This document shows positions 14,138 through 23,343 of a stretch of 39,423 nucleotides of DNA, piece after piece (within the stretch, counting starts at the first letter, position 1; each line of letters opens with the position of its first letter). Source of the DNA: CAIYOL01 sp964494805. GTDB lineage: Bacteria; Planctomycetota; Phycisphaerae; Sedimentisphaerales; Anaerobacaceae. The notes beneath the pieces were generated by a model, which was not told where the DNA came from, searched no databases, and worked only from the letters and a program-made list of their open reading frames with translations. The position numbers were made by a program, and so were the translations under genes. The stretch covers positions 1 to 39,423 of the forward strand of contig CAZBST010000016.1 in the NCBI GenBank assembly GCA_964494805.1. The letters are read 5' to 3'.

Positions 14138-15901
14138 ATGAAACTCGACCCGACTAAAATGAAAGACTGGCAGATTGCTGAAGCCGCTGAAGAAACAATG
14201 AAACCTGTTCGCCAGCTGGCTGATGAAATGGGACTTAAGGAAGACGAATTGCTGCCTATGGGCCGTGACCTTGGCAAGGTAGATTTTATGAAGGTGCTCC
14301 AACGGCTCAAGAGCACACCCATCGCCAAATATATCGATGTTACGGCCATTACCCCCACACCATTGGGAGAAGGAAAAACCACTACGGCCGTCGGACTCAT
14401 TGAAGGGCTGGGCAAACTGGACAAGCACGTTGTAGGTGCCATAAGGCAGCCAAGCGGAGGCCCGACCTTTAACATCAAGGGCTCTGCCGCCGGCGGCGGA
14501 CTTGCTCAGTGCATTCCTCTAACGCCGTTTTCAATCCGGCTGACAGGTGATATAGACTCGATAACAAACGCCCATAACCTCGCAATGGTGGCCTTGACAT
14601 CCCGAATGCAGCACGAGAGAAACTACGACGATGCAAAACTGGCGCAAAGAAACCTAAAAAGACTGGATATCGACCCCAACCGAGTCCAGATGAAATGGGT
14701 TTTGGACTTTTGCGCTCAAGCCCTGCGGAATATCACAATCGGCAAAGGGGGCAAGATGGACGGCTTTGAAATGGAGTCGGGCTTTGCCATCACCGTCTCC
14801 AGTGAGGTCATGGCAATATTAGCGGTGGCCAAAGATTTGAAGGACCTGCGCGAGCGGATGGGCAAAATTGTTGTAGCCTATGATAAGAAAGGAAACGAGG
14901 TTACCACCGCGGATTTGGAAGTTGACGGCGCTATGACAGCGTGGATGGTCGAGGCACTTAACCCAAACCTGCTGCAAACCATCGAAGGCCAGCCGGTCTT
15001 CGTCCATGCGGGCCCGTTTGCCAATATCGCTATCGGTCAAAGCTCTATTATCGCCGACGAAGTTGGAACAAAGTTAGGCGACTATCACGTAACCGAAAGC
15101 GGATTCGGAGCAGATATCGGCTTTGAGAAGTTTTGGAACTTAAAATGCCGTATGTCAGGCCTGAAACCCAACGCCGTAGTCATTGTTGCTACCATCCGTG
15201 CCCTCAAAATGCACGGCGGCGGCCCTGCCGTCAAGCCGGGATTGCCGCTAAGCGAAGAATACACAAAGGAAAACCTTAAACTCGTCGAAGCTGGTTGCGA
15301 CAACCTTATCGCTCATATCGAAACCGTTAAGAAAAGCGGCGTCCGACCTGTAGTCTGCATAAACAGTTTTTACACCGATACTAAAGCAGAAATCGAACTG
15401 GTACGCAAAATTGCAGAACAAAACGGCGCTCTAGCTGCATATTCAGAACACTGGTTAAAGGGCGGAGACGGCGCAATCGAACTTGCTGAAGCCGTAATCC
15501 AGGCCTGTGAGGAAAAAAGTGATTTCAAGTTCCTCTACGAGCTCGATACTCCACTGAGGAAACGAATCGAACTTATCGCCAAAGAAGTTTACGGCGCCGA
15601 CGGAGTAACTTATACGAATGAAGCTTTGGAGAAGGCAAAGGCCCTCGAGGCCGACCCGCAGGCCAAAGAACTGGGAACGTGCATGGTCAAAACGCATCTA
15701 AGCTTATCGCACGACCCCGACCTTAAAGGCAGGCCGAAAGGATGGGAACTTCCAGTCCGGGACGTTATGGTTTATAAAGGGGCAGGCTTCATCGTGCCTG
15801 TGGCTGGCGCGATTAAGCTGATGCCGGGCACGAGTTCAGACCCGGCATTCCGCCGTATCGACGTGGATGTAAAAACAGGAAAAGTGCAGGGACTTTTCTG
15901 A
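14138..15901 (+). CDS. fhs: formate-tetrahydrofolate ligase
   Basis: 587 residues from the ATG at 14138, preceded by AAGGG; an open frame that runs back into tRNA-Tyr is not genuine. It makes 10-formyl-THF from formate, ATP and THF in the cytoplasm. Visible: the ATP loop TPTPLGEGKTTTAVGL, RQPSGGPTFNIKGSAAGGG, HAGPFANIAIGQSSIIAD, and the C-terminal PGTSSDPAFRRIDVD. Length is slightly above the usual 555-560. It is followed 33 bases later by folD, and the window also holds 5-formyl-THF cyclo-ligase, so the folate one-carbon route is well represented. It could serve purine synthesis or, in reverse, formate production. Acetogenesis cannot be judged from here. Confidence 0.97.
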   Translation: MKLDPTKMKDWQIAEAAEETMKPVRQLADEMGLKEDELLPMGRDLGKVDFMKVLQRLKSTPIAKYIDVTAITPTPLGEGKTTTAVGLIEGLGKLDKHVVGAIRQPSGGPTFNIKGSAAGGGLAQCIPLTPFSIRLTGDIDSITNAHNLAMVALTSRMQHERNYDDAKLAQRNLKRLDIDPNRVQMKWVLDFCAQALRNITIGKGGKMDGFEMESGFAITVSSEVMAILAVAKDLKDLRERMGKIVVAYDKKGNEVTTADLEVDGAMTAWMVEALNPNLLQTIEGQPVFVHAGPFANIAIGQSSIIADEVGTKLGDYHVTESGFGADIGFEKFWNLKCRMSGLKPNAVVIVATIRALKMHGGGPAVKPGLPLSEEYTKENLKLVEAGCDNLIAHIETVKKSGVRPVVCINSFYTDTKAEIELVRKIAEQNGALAAYSEHWLKGGDGAIELAEAVIQACEEKSDFKFLYELDTPLRKRIELIAKEVYGADGVTYTNEALEKAKALEADPQAKELGTCMVKTHLSLSHDPDLKGRPKGWELPVRDVMVYKGAGFIVPVAGAIKLMPGTSSDPAFRRIDVDVKTGKVQGLF

Positions 15902-15934
15902 AATTTATTATTGAAAAAATACTTTGGAGAACAA

Positions 15935-16822
15935 ATGGCAGCGAAAATTATCGATGGAAAACAAGTAGCAGCAAACATGCGTGCCGAATTAAAAGAAGAA
16001 GTGGCAAAACTTAAAGAAGAAGATATTGTACCGGGACTGGGAGTCATTCTGGTAGGCGAAGATCCCGCATCACAATCTTATGTCAAAGCCAAGGAGAAAG
16101 CCTGCGAAGAAATGGGGATTTACTCCGACGACAACCGTCTGCCTGCAGACACCACGCAGAAGGACTTAATTGACCTAATTAATCGAATGAACTCAGACCC
16201 GAAAATAAACGGCATCCTGGTCCAGCTGCCCCTGCCCAAACATCTCGATGAGTCGGAGGTTCTTCTTGCGATTGACCCTGACAAGGATGTCGATGGCTTT
16301 CATCCAACAAATATCGGCAAAATGGTAGCGGGACAGGCGGCATTTTTGCCCTGCACACCTCACGGTGTCATTCAGCTTCTACAACGAAGCGGTGTTAAAA
16401 TTGAAGGCTCTCACGTAGTAATCGTCGGGCGAAGCAACATAGTTGGAAAACCAGTTGCCAATATGCTCATTCAGAAAAACAAAAGCGGCAACGCCACCGT
16501 AACGGTCTGTCACACAAGAACAAAAGACCTTGCCCATCATACCCGCCAGGCCGATATTATAATTGCCGCTGCCGGCAGGCCCAACACCATAACGGCGGAT
16601 ATGGTAAAGGACGGTGTCGTTGTAATCGACGTCGGCGTTAATCGCGTCGAAGATAAAACCGCGAAAAGAGGGTACCGTTTGGTCGGTGATGTTGATTTTG
16701 AAGCGATCAAAGAAAAAGCGAGTTTAATTACGCCCGTCCCCGGCGGAGTCGGACCGATGACGATAACAATGCTGCTCTACAACACAGTGGAATCCGCCAA
16801 AAAAGCCGCTGGAAAAATTTGA
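15935..16822 (+). CDS. folD: bifunctional methylenetetrahydrofolate dehydrogenase / methenyltetrahydrofolate cyclohydrolase
   Basis: 295 residues from the ATG at 15935 (GGAGAACAA precedes it; the in-frame TTG at 15911 has no ribosome binding site). It interconverts 5,10-methylene-, 5,10-methenyl- and 10-formyl-THF. Signatures: GLGVILVGEDPASQSYVKAK with the catalytic Tyr and Lys, GILVQLPLPKHLDE, DKDVDGFHPTNIGKM, the NADP-binding VIVGRSNIVGKPVANML, and the C-terminal PVPGGVGPMTITML. It pairs with fhs directly upstream and is likely cotranscribed. Confidence 0.97.
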   Translation: MAAKIIDGKQVAANMRAELKEEVAKLKEEDIVPGLGVILVGEDPASQSYVKAKEKACEEMGIYSDDNRLPADTTQKDLIDLINRMNSDPKINGILVQLPLPKHLDESEVLLAIDPDKDVDGFHPTNIGKMVAGQAAFLPCTPHGVIQLLQRSGVKIEGSHVVIVGRSNIVGKPVANMLIQKNKSGNATVTVCHTRTKDLAHHTRQADIIIAAAGRPNTITADMVKDGVVVIDVGVNRVEDKTAKRGYRLVGDVDFEAIKEKASLITPVPGGVGPMTITMLLYNTVESAKKAAGKI

Positions 16823-16855
16823 AATTGGATTCTTACCCTTCAACAAGCCCAGGAC

Positions 16856-17680
16856 TTACTTTTCTTCCTTGGGTTTCTTCAACAGACCCTTGAAGCCGTC
16901 TATAAGTTCCTCACCTCTGCCTTTGCTTTCTTCTAAAAGCTTTTTTCCCCCTTTCGTAGCGGTTTTGCCCAGCTCTATGGTCGTGCCCAAGGTTGATTTC
17001 ATTGCGTTGGTCATTTCCTTAGGCAAAACATTCGTCCCTTTATCAGCCACGCCGGCCGCTATGGCCAGTAAGATTTTGCCTGACAACTCAGCCGTATCCA
17101 ATTTGTTGTCACCGCCCAAATCGGTCATCACGATAGAGTCAAGCTTCAGCGGAATGGTATCTGCCTTGCCGGGAATAGGCAGCAATTTTGCCTTGACTGT
17201 TACATTCGAAATTTCAAGCCTGTCTATATGAAGTTTCTTCCCGTGTGCTTTAGATTCGCCCTTGGCCTTTTTTTTATCCGATATTGTCTTTATTACATCC
17301 TGAAGATTATTGCTCGAAACACCTCTCTGCTCGAGGACGACATTCATTCCATCGAGCTTAACTTCTCTTATATGAACATTATCACCCAAAAGTGATTTTA
17401 CATTAACTTCTATTTGAGCACTTTTCAGTTCGAGCAGTTTTTTGTGTTGATAACCGGGTGGATTATCAATTAAAAGATTACTAATACCAATTTTGCCCGC
17501 TATAATTGAAAGGTCAACATCCCCCAAACTCACCCCGACATCCAATGTTTTAGTGGCCGCGATCTCGATACCGGCTTTTAAGGCATAGTCAGCAAAAATA
17601 TTAATGGCTATTATCACAACAATAGCCAGAATTAGAACAACCACCAGAACAACGCGAATATTTTTAATCGATTTTTTCAT
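16856..17680 (-). CDS. AsmA-like inner-membrane-anchored protein
   Basis: 274 residues. A single N-terminal membrane helix (about 8-30) is followed by a beta-rich periplasmic region of the AsmA type: ALKAGIEIAATKTLDVGVSLGDVDLSIIAGKIGISNLLIDNPPGY, then LLELKSAQIEVNVKSLL and VHIREVKLDGMNVVLEQ. These are the repeating beta segments of AsmA/DUF748-like bridge proteins. The C-terminus is Lys/Gly/Glu-rich and probably flexible. Its ATG overlaps the murA stop (ATGA) and GGAG lies upstream, so it is cotranscribed and coupled with murA. A role in envelope lipid or glycan handling is likely but unproven. Confidence 0.8.
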   Translation of the reverse strand: MKKSIKNIRVVLVVVLILAIVVIIAINIFADYALKAGIEIAATKTLDVGVSLGDVDLSIIAGKIGISNLLIDNPPGYQHKKLLELKSAQIEVNVKSLLGDNVHIREVKLDGMNVVLEQRGVSSNNLQDVIKTISDKKKAKGESKAHGKKLHIDRLEISNVTVKAKLLPIPGKADTIPLKLDSIVMTDLGGDNKLDTAELSGKILLAIAAGVADKGTNVLPKEMTNAMKSTLGTTIELGKTATKGGKKLLEESKGRGEELIDGFKGLLKKPKEEK

Positions 17681-18999
17681 TTTTCAACTCCTTCTGACAT
17701 TCTGCTTGTAATATCTCCAGCCATACTCTCAGCAGGTTCCCGAAAGATTCTTGCACCTACCAGATTCAATTTTTCTTCGATTTTTTCGTAGCCTCGGTCG
17801 ATGTGATAAACTCTGTTGACAATGGTGGTTTCTTCTGCTACCAGACCGGCCAAAACCAGCGCCGCTGATGCCCGCAGGTCCGAGGCCATTACCGGAGCGG
17901 CAATCAATTTTTTTACACCCGCCACAATAACAGCAGGCCCCTCTTTACGCAGATTTGCCGCCATTCGATTCAATTCAGCAACATGCATAAACCTATCAGG
18001 AAAAATCTTTTCTATCACTATACTATTGCCATCGGCAAGTGACAAAAGCGCCATAAACTGGGCCTGCAAATCAGTAGGAAACCCTGGATATGGCTGTGTG
18101 GTTATGTCAGCCGGCTTAATTGAACCTCTGCGAGCAACAACACAGCCGCCATCCGCCGACTCAACCGTTACGCCGATATTCCGAAGCCGGTCGACAACAG
18201 CCATCATATCGCTGAGCCGACAGTTCACCAATTGAAGTCGGCCCGTCGTTATAGCAGCAGCAACCATAAAAGTCCCTGCCTCGATTCTATCCGGAATTAC
18301 CTGATATTCAGCAGGGGCCAATTCCTTAACTCCCTCGATAATCAGTCGCGGTGAACCGATACCATTAATCCTTGCACCCATTCTGACAAGGCAGTTCGCC
18401 AAATCAACGATTTCCGGCTCACAGGCAGCCGACTCGATAGTCGTTTTACCCTTTGCCAGCGTTGCAGCCATTAACACATTTGCCGTGCCTAATACCGTTG
18501 AGCCAAACGGCCCGCCCATAAAAATATCTTTGCCTCTTAGTCCGCCTCGCGGGGCTTCAGCGACAACGAAGCCGTTTTTAAGATGGATTTTCGCGCCAAG
18601 CTCAGACAGACCCCTCAGATGGATGTCGATGGGCCTGTCGCCAATTGCACATCCGCCCGGCATTGAAACCTCCGCCCTGCCGCAGCGGGCAAGCAATGGA
18701 CCAAGTATGCAAACGCTCGCCCGCATCTTACGGACGATGTCATACTCGCCAACCGGATTATCAATTACCTTCGAATCTATGCACAAATCCCCGTTTGTGC
18801 TTCGGGCAAGCTCGCAACCCAATTGGCCAAGCAGTTGGCTAAAAACGGAAATATCGGAAAGATGGGGCACTGCTTTTATAACCGATTTACCTGCAGCTAA
18901 AATAGTAGCCGCCATTATCGGCAAAGAAGCGTTTTTGGAACCATTTATACTAACGGCCCCCGAAAGCCGAACCGGCCCTTCGATGCGGAATATATCCAT
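17677..18999 (-). CDS. murA: UDP-N-acetylglucosamine 1-carboxyvinyltransferase
   Basis: 440 residues, first committed step of peptidoglycan synthesis (enolpyruvyl transfer from PEP to UDP-GlcNAc). Visible: GSKNASLPIMAATIL with Lys22/Asn23, KMRASVCILGPLLAR, and the active-site loop MPGGCAIGDRPIDIHL with Cys117, the residue attacked by fosfomycin (Asp in naturally resistant forms). Later come the EPEIVDLANCL, PDRIEAGTFMVAAAIT and YPGFPTDLQAQ segments. Full length with no disruption. It shows that this organism makes peptidoglycan. It is the first gene of a two-gene unit with the AsmA-like protein. Confidence 0.97.
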   Translation of the reverse strand: MDIFRIEGPVRLSGAVSINGSKNASLPIMAATILAAGKSVIKAVPHLSDISVFSQLLGQLGCELARSTNGDLCIDSKVIDNPVGEYDIVRKMRASVCILGPLLARCGRAEVSMPGGCAIGDRPIDIHLRGLSELGAKIHLKNGFVVAEAPRGGLRGKDIFMGGPFGSTVLGTANVLMAATLAKGKTTIESAACEPEIVDLANCLVRMGARINGIGSPRLIIEGVKELAPAEYQVIPDRIEAGTFMVAAAITTGRLQLVNCRLSDMMAVVDRLRNIGVTVESADGGCVVARRGSIKPADITTQPYPGFPTDLQAQFMALLSLADGNSIVIEKIFPDRFMHVAELNRMAANLRKEGPAVIVAGVKKLIAAPVMASDLRASAALVLAGLVAEETTIVNRVYHIDRGYEKIEEKLNLVGARIFREPAESMAGDITSRMSEGVEK

Positions 19000-19221
19000 A
19001 ATCTATTTTCCCCGATCTGCACCAATCTCCCAACGTAAGCTAGTAAACCAGAAACAGGCAAAAAATTGGTGCTGCCTGAACGTTTTGGGTTCGACAAGCT
19101 CACCACAGCTTGGTAATGTAGCACAGAACGGGCTTAGTTTCAAGGTCCAGCCTCCGCCGTTGCCAAAGTGCTATGGTGGACAAGGTTGCTTCGGCGAGTG
19201 GGACGCAAAAAGTATATAACG
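19000..19221. other. divergent spacer between murA and the CPBP protease
   Basis: No gene is supported. It contains the dispersed GGGTTCGACAAGCTCACCA word (about 19088-19106) and a diverged CTTGTCCGCC-family element (19153-19184). Confidence 0.5.
19153..19184 (+). repeat. diverged CTTGTCCGCC-family element
   Basis: TCCGCCGTTGCCAAAG followed by TGCTATGGTGGACAAG. It aligns end to end with the element at 5631-5660 (reverse strand), with a 2-bp length difference that breaks the SAF(A)xATADK reading frame. It lies 38 bases upstream of the protease start. Confidence 0.6.
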
Positions 19222-20073
19222 ATGAATGTTCCTGAGATTATCAAACAACTGGTCAACTACATAACCCAGACAGACTTCATTATTTGCCTGGCAGGGGTAT
19301 TGCTATTCGGCGGCTGGCTGCTTAAAACATCCTTAGGCAGAAAAGCTTTATCCGATTCAGTACCGCGCCGAAACAATATGCCTCCCTATTTGCCATTTGT
19401 TCCGCTGTTTATCTGGTTTGGGGCTGTCTCGCTCACAATGTCAGTCACAGAAAAACTCCTGCCTGACCTGCCGGACTGGCAAAAAGCCTTCCTGGATAAT
19501 CTCATCCTCTGCCTCGGCGAGATAATAGTAATAGCGGTAATTATTTTCCTGGCAAGAGTCAGTTTTGCCCGAAAATTAAAAGGTTTCGGGCTGAATTTCA
19601 GAACAATTCACAAAGATTTTCCCGCAGCTTTACTGAATTTGCTCTCTGTTTGGCCTGTTATGGCAGCGATATTAATCCTGACGATGCATATTGGCAAATC
19701 TATATGGGGACCTGATTTTGAAATACAACCACACGAGGAACTCAAACTGATAAGAGCATACTCACAACTGCCGGTTAAAGTGCTGATTATTGTTACTGCT
19801 GTGGCGATAGTGCCTGCGTTTGAAGAGATGCTCTTTCGCGGCCTGTTTCAAACAATGCTGCGCTCTATTTCAGCAAAACCCTGGCTGTCAATCGCAATAA
19901 GCTCCGTTTTATTCGCACTGGCACATCCAAACGCAGGACACTGGCCGGCGCTATTTGTGCTTTCGCTGTGTATGGGATACGCTTATGAAAAGAGCGGCTC
20001 ACTGCTGCGACCCATCTTTATACACAGCCTTTTTAACGCAACCAGCATCATAGGAACTTTATATAATATATAA
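19222..20073 (+). CDS. CPBP-family intramembrane glutamic protease
   Basis: 283 residues from the ATG at 19222, chosen because upstream codons fall inside a repeat. Several membrane helices are evident. The catalytic CPBP (Abi, PF02517) motifs are present: EEMLFRG (Glu201-Glu202...Arg206), FALAH (231-235) and HSLFN (His268, Asn271). These enzymes cleave or process proteins within the membrane (Rce1-like); in bacteria some give bacteriocin self-immunity. No bacteriocin gene is nearby. Convergent with the LysE-type gene. Confidence 0.9.
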   Translation: MNVPEIIKQLVNYITQTDFIICLAGVLLFGGWLLKTSLGRKALSDSVPRRNNMPPYLPFVPLFIWFGAVSLTMSVTEKLLPDLPDWQKAFLDNLILCLGEIIVIAVIIFLARVSFARKLKGFGLNFRTIHKDFPAALLNLLSVWPVMAAILILTMHIGKSIWGPDFEIQPHEELKLIRAYSQLPVKVLIIVTAVAIVPAFEEMLFRGLFQTMLRSISAKPWLSIAISSVLFALAHPNAGHWPALFVLSLCMGYAYEKSGSLLRPIFIHSLFNATSIIGTLYNI

Positions 20074-20111
20074 CCTTCGGCGGATAAGGCGCAGCAAGCC
20101 GTTATGTATTT

Positions 20112-20729
20112 TCATAGTATTACAAGCAAAAGTATAACCAGGCCGAAAACCGTTATGATTACTCCCGAGATTCTATTCAGCGCAGTCAACATACCGTAGC
20201 TAATCTTGCCGTGAAGGATACCCGCAGCACCAGAAAGCATAAACCACCAAAGAGCAGAGCCGGTGAATACACCTGCGACCGATAAGCCAACAGAAAAATA
20301 ATATGTCCCTGAACTTACCACACCTAAGCCGGCAAATAGTGCTGCAAAAACAAGAATCGTAATGGGGCTTGTAAATGCAAGCAAAAAGGTTGACCCATAA
20401 TTACTAACATAACTGGGGGTATCGGCCGAAGAGGTCTGTCCAGCCGGCTTCGATAGAAAAGTCCTAACCCCAAGGTAGCAAAGAAAGAGACCGCCAAAGA
20501 GCCGGAGCCAAAATTGTTCTTTAAACAGAAAGTTCGAGACAAACGTAAGACCCAAGGCAGCAATCAAACCGTATATGGCATCTGCGGTGGCAGCTCCAAG
20601 CCCCGAAACCAGGCCGTGCATTTTCCCCTCACTCAAAGTTCGCTGTATACACAGCAGCCCTATTGGTCCAACAGGTGTAGCAACCAAAAATCCAACAACC
20701 AGACCTTTTAAAAAAATACCAGCAACCAT
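20112..20729 (-). CDS. LysE/RhtB-family exporter
   Basis: 205 residues with about six membrane helices. The family start (KGLVVGFLVATPVGPIGLLCIQRTLSEG) is clear, including the conserved PGP-like turn and the GLGAATADAIYGLIAALGL helix. The C-terminus is LNRISGVIITVFGLVILL. It exports amino acids or similar small molecules; the substrate is unknown. It lies 21 bases after dapB on the same strand. DapB feeds lysine and diaminopimelate synthesis, so export of lysine or a precursor is a reasonable guess. No obvious ribosome binding site is present, so translation may depend on dapB. Confidence 0.9.
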   Translation of the reverse strand: MVAGIFLKGLVVGFLVATPVGPIGLLCIQRTLSEGKMHGLVSGLGAATADAIYGLIAALGLTFVSNFLFKEQFWLRLFGGLFLCYLGVRTFLSKPAGQTSSADTPSYVSNYGSTFLLAFTSPITILVFAALFAGLGVVSSGTYYFSVGLSVAGVFTGSALWWFMLSGAAGILHGKISYGMLTALNRISGVIITVFGLVILLLVIL

Positions 20730-20750
20730 TTTTTATTTATTATTTTCGAT

Positions 20751-21548
20751 TTAGCCGATTCCAAGGACGTCGGTCATAGAATAAAGTCCGGGCTCTTTTC
20801 CAACAAGCCACTGTGCTGCTCGTAACGCTCCCAGTGCGAAGGTGTCTCTGCTGTGCGCGGTATGGTTCAGAGTTACTGTCTCGCCGAGCGTGCTGAAGAT
20901 TACCGAATGAGTACCTACAATATCACCTGCGCGGACGGCGTGTATGCCGATAGTTCCTTTCTCCCTTAACGTATCTTTTCCGCTCCTGCCGTAAATAAGG
21001 CAATCTGGAAATTTTTTGCCGGTTGCTTTGCAGATATTCTCAGCCAGTGTCAGAGCCGAGCCGCTTGGAGCATCTTTTTTGAAACGGTGGTGCTGCTCGA
21101 TTATCTCCGTATCATACTCGTCACCGAGCATCAGAGCGAGCAAACCTGCCAGTGAGAACAAAACGTTCATCCCTACACTCATATTAGTTCCATATATAAT
21201 GGGGATTTTTGCCGACGCGGTCTTTATCTTCTCGTGATGTTTCTCCGTTAGGCCGGTAGTGCCTAAAACCAGTGCGACACCGTCCTTGAGACAGTAATCA
21301 ATAGTTTTATCTGCCGCCGCAGGCTGTGAGAAGTCGATTGCCACATCGGCGCCGGTCAGGTATGCGCTATCCAACTTAACATTTATCGGTCCTGCTGACG
21401 CCACAAGGCCAGCGTCTTTGCCGATGTCGGCGTGGTCCGGTCTCTCGACCGCCCCAATAATATCGAATTGGCCGGCCTCTACTGCCAATGAAAGGATACG
21501 CCTGCCCATCCGGCCAGCAGCACCAACAACTATTAGTTTAGATCCCAT
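20751..21548 (-). CDS. dapB: 4-hydroxy-tetrahydrodipicolinate reductase
   Basis: 265 residues, NAD(P)H-dependent reductase of lysine and meso-diaminopimelate synthesis. Visible: the nucleotide loop VVGAAGRMGRRIL, DFSQPAA, LVLGTTGL, the catalytic segment EIIEQHHRFKKDAPSGSAL (His-His and Lys), RSGKDTLREKGTIGIHAVRAGDIVGTH. Normal length. AAGGGAG precedes the ATG. Its product feeds peptidoglycan crosslinks, consistent with murA and the L,D-transpeptidase in this window. Confidence 0.96.
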   Translation of the reverse strand: MGSKLIVVGAAGRMGRRILSLAVEAGQFDIIGAVERPDHADIGKDAGLVASAGPINVKLDSAYLTGADVAIDFSQPAAADKTIDYCLKDGVALVLGTTGLTEKHHEKIKTASAKIPIIYGTNMSVGMNVLFSLAGLLALMLGDEYDTEIIEQHHRFKKDAPSGSALTLAENICKATGKKFPDCLIYGRSGKDTLREKGTIGIHAVRAGDIVGTHSVIFSTLGETVTLNHTAHSRDTFALGALRAAQWLVGKEPGLYSMTDVLGIG

Positions 21549-21684
21549 TTTTGTCTCCCTTAAGTCCTTACCATAAATACAAATAAGTCGATAGCAATAT
21601 AATCGCTACAACCCATATTTACAAGATTAAAGGATTATTAGCTTGATTATTTTGGCCAACCAATAGTAAAATAAACACAGAAAG

Positions 21685-21714
21685 TTGGCAAAAAGGAAAT
21701 TTGGTTTCTATACT
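21685..21714 (+). promoter_or_regulatory. promoter for the glycine-zipper protein
   Basis: -35 TTGGCA (21685-21690), 18-base spacer, -10 TATACT (21709-21714), 35 bases before the ATG at 21750, which has a strong GGAGGTG ribosome binding site. Confidence 0.5.
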
Positions 21715-21749
21715 TTATATATAGATAAAAAAGATGATGGAGGTGTAAA

Positions 21750-22205
21750 ATGGTCAAAAGTTTAGTGACAATTCTAATTATAGCTGTCGTAAGCGTGGGG
21801 CTGGCATTTACTTGCGGCTGTGAGAGCGATGCACAAACAGGCGCCCTTATTGGCGCAGGGGCCGGCGCCGGCATCGGCCAGGCGATAGGCCATGATACGC
21901 AATCAACGCTGCTCGGTGCAACGATGGGCGGCGCCGTTGGCTACGGAATAGGTAATGAACAGGACAAGAAAAAAACACGAGCCGAAATAGAAAGTCTCCG
22001 CCAGCAAAACATACAAATGCAGCAGCAAAGCACGCAAATGCAGCAGCAAATGAACACCGTTACTATCAACGTCACCAACAGCAACGGTTCTATTACCCCT
22101 GTAACGCTGAGAAAGCAAGGCGTTGTTTACATCGGCCCAAGAGGCGAAACGTATACGACCCTGCCGACACAAGAACAGCTAAAACAGGCGGGATATGGCT
22201 TTTAG
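21750..22205 (+). CDS. glycine-zipper envelope protein
   Basis: 151 residues. N-terminal hydrophobic segment (SLVTILIIAVVSVGLAFTCGC), which may be a lipoprotein signal, although FTCGC is a poor lipobox. Residues 31-65 are two glycine-zipper segments (GALIGAGAGAGIGQAIG and LLGATMGGAVGYGIG), as in OmpA-like or YMGG/SlyB-type outer-membrane proteins. Next is a Gln-rich coiled segment with repeated MQQQ units, and a C-terminal beta region VYIGPRGETYTTLPTQEQL. Monocistronic with its own promoter. Envelope integrity or stress function is possible. Confidence 0.85.
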   Translation: MVKSLVTILIIAVVSVGLAFTCGCESDAQTGALIGAGAGAGIGQAIGHDTQSTLLGATMGGAVGYGIGNEQDKKKTRAEIESLRQQNIQMQQQSTQMQQQMNTVTINVTNSNGSITPVTLRKQGVVYIGPRGETYTTLPTQEQLKQAGYGF

Positions 22206-22215
22206 AAATTATGGT

Positions 22216-22262
22216 TAAACGGTGATTGGTAATTATTTACCCATTTAGCCGGTTACCGTTTA
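22216..22262. repeat. inverted repeat between convergent genes
   Basis: TAAACGGT (22216-22223) and ACCGTTTA (22255-22262) enclose a smaller inverted pair GGTAA/TTACC near 22228-22241. It lies between two converging genes and could act as a bidirectional terminator, but there is no T tract. Confidence 0.4.
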
Positions 22263-22273
22263 GCCAATTCCTG

Positions 22274-23074
22274 TTACGTTGGATTGTAAGTAGCACCTGC
22301 GTAGCCGGGCTGTTTTTGAGGTCGGTTAGGCCATTTTATTACGCCAAACAAAAAATTGCTGGCCTGCCGCAGCATCACAGCCGGCATAGGCGCACACATC
22401 TCGAAAGAACCGATTACATCATTGTCGTATTTGCCTAAAGCATCCAACAGATACTCCCAACTTTTACGGCCTATACCGCCGCGCACGCCGGGCGGCTCAT
22501 GGTCGTCCGCGTGGCCGTAATTATCAGTCAGATGCAAATGAGCCACTCTCTCACCCAACTCATCCACATACTGCTTGAAAGTAGCTTCAGGGTCCAGACT
22601 GGCGTAGCCGGTATCGAGGCAATACCAAACAGACCCAAACTTTTCGCCGGCCCGCTTAAGCGCCGACAACCGGCCGGTTTCGAGGCACAATTTCACCTTA
22701 TTAGCATCGGCCAGCTTGACCACCTCTTCGGCAAAAGCAAAGTCGTCAGGCCCCGGGTCATTCGGAATACCCAAACTTTTCAAATCGGCCACGATATTTG
22801 CTCCAAGCAGCTTGGCGCATCCGATTTGCTCATCCCATTTTTCTAATGTGGGCAGGTCATTGCGAGAACGCATCGAGACCAGCATACCCTCAGTAGCGGC
22901 AGCAAGTCTGGGCCAATGACGCTTCTCATAACGACAGTCACTTTCACCTTTTATAGTGGGCCATAGCTCTATGCCGAAGCCCATAGACCTTAAAAATTGA
23001 CATTCCTGCTCGAAGGAAAGATGATTTTCCCGCCCCCAAAATAGCATCGTTGAAACAACATATCTAATCTGCAT
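22274..23074 (-). CDS. sugar phosphate isomerase/epimerase-like TIM-barrel protein
   Basis: 266 residues of the xylose isomerase-like / AP endonuclease 2 family (PF01261). Strands and metal-ligand positions are visible: ENHLSFEQECQFLRSMGFGIELWP, KLCLETG (Glu ligand), VWYCLDTGYASL (Asp), VAHLHLTDNYGHADDHEPPGVRG (His/Asp) and VIGSFEMCAP (Glu). The substrate is unknown; members include tagatose epimerases, inosose dehydratases and endonuclease IV relatives. The GxGxGxxxW-like end (RGGIGRKSWEYLL) resembles sugar epimerases. GGAG precedes the ATG. It stands alone. Confidence 0.87.
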   Translation of the reverse strand: MQIRYVVSTMLFWGRENHLSFEQECQFLRSMGFGIELWPTIKGESDCRYEKRHWPRLAAATEGMLVSMRSRNDLPTLEKWDEQIGCAKLLGANIVADLKSLGIPNDPGPDDFAFAEEVVKLADANKVKLCLETGRLSALKRAGEKFGSVWYCLDTGYASLDPEATFKQYVDELGERVAHLHLTDNYGHADDHEPPGVRGGIGRKSWEYLLDALGKYDNDVIGSFEMCAPMPAVMLRQASNFLFGVIKWPNRPQKQPGYAGATYNPT

Positions 23075-23343
23075 TATATCATCTCCATCTTACGGCCTAT
23101 AAAGTACGCTCTCCCTATATCTTTATATGCCGTGAGGCATCTCTTATGGCACAAAGCATATATACTATCGAATAAAAACAAACGGAGCTTTAGGTTCAAC
23201 AAAGGCACGCTTTCCCAAAAATTGTGGTTTTTTTGGGCAACCAGCAGCCGGCAAAACGGCCGGAAGCGGTTAATTGCAAAAAAATTTCTATTGCAAAACC
23301 TGCTGATATTGTTAAAATCCCTTGTTTTAGGAGTGCTTTAGTT
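23075..23343. other. divergent spacer with short hairpins
   Basis: Contains ATGCC-GTGA-GGCAT (near 23127-23140), a GC-rich palindromic patch (GCCGGCAAAACGGC near 23253), and the candidate rpmE promoter at 23291-23318. No gene is seen. Confidence 0.45.
23291..23318 (+). promoter_or_regulatory. candidate rpmE promoter
   Basis: -35 TTGCAA (23291-23296), 16-base spacer, -10 TAAAAT (23313-23318). The ATG of rpmE is 25 bases on, with TAGGAG as ribosome binding site. Confidence 0.45.

Noticed and set aside
20730..21749. Possible lysine riboswitch for dapB and the LysE-type exporter
   Set aside because: The spacer upstream of dapB is short and holds no lysine-riboswitch-like stems; the exporter follows dapB by only 21 bases.
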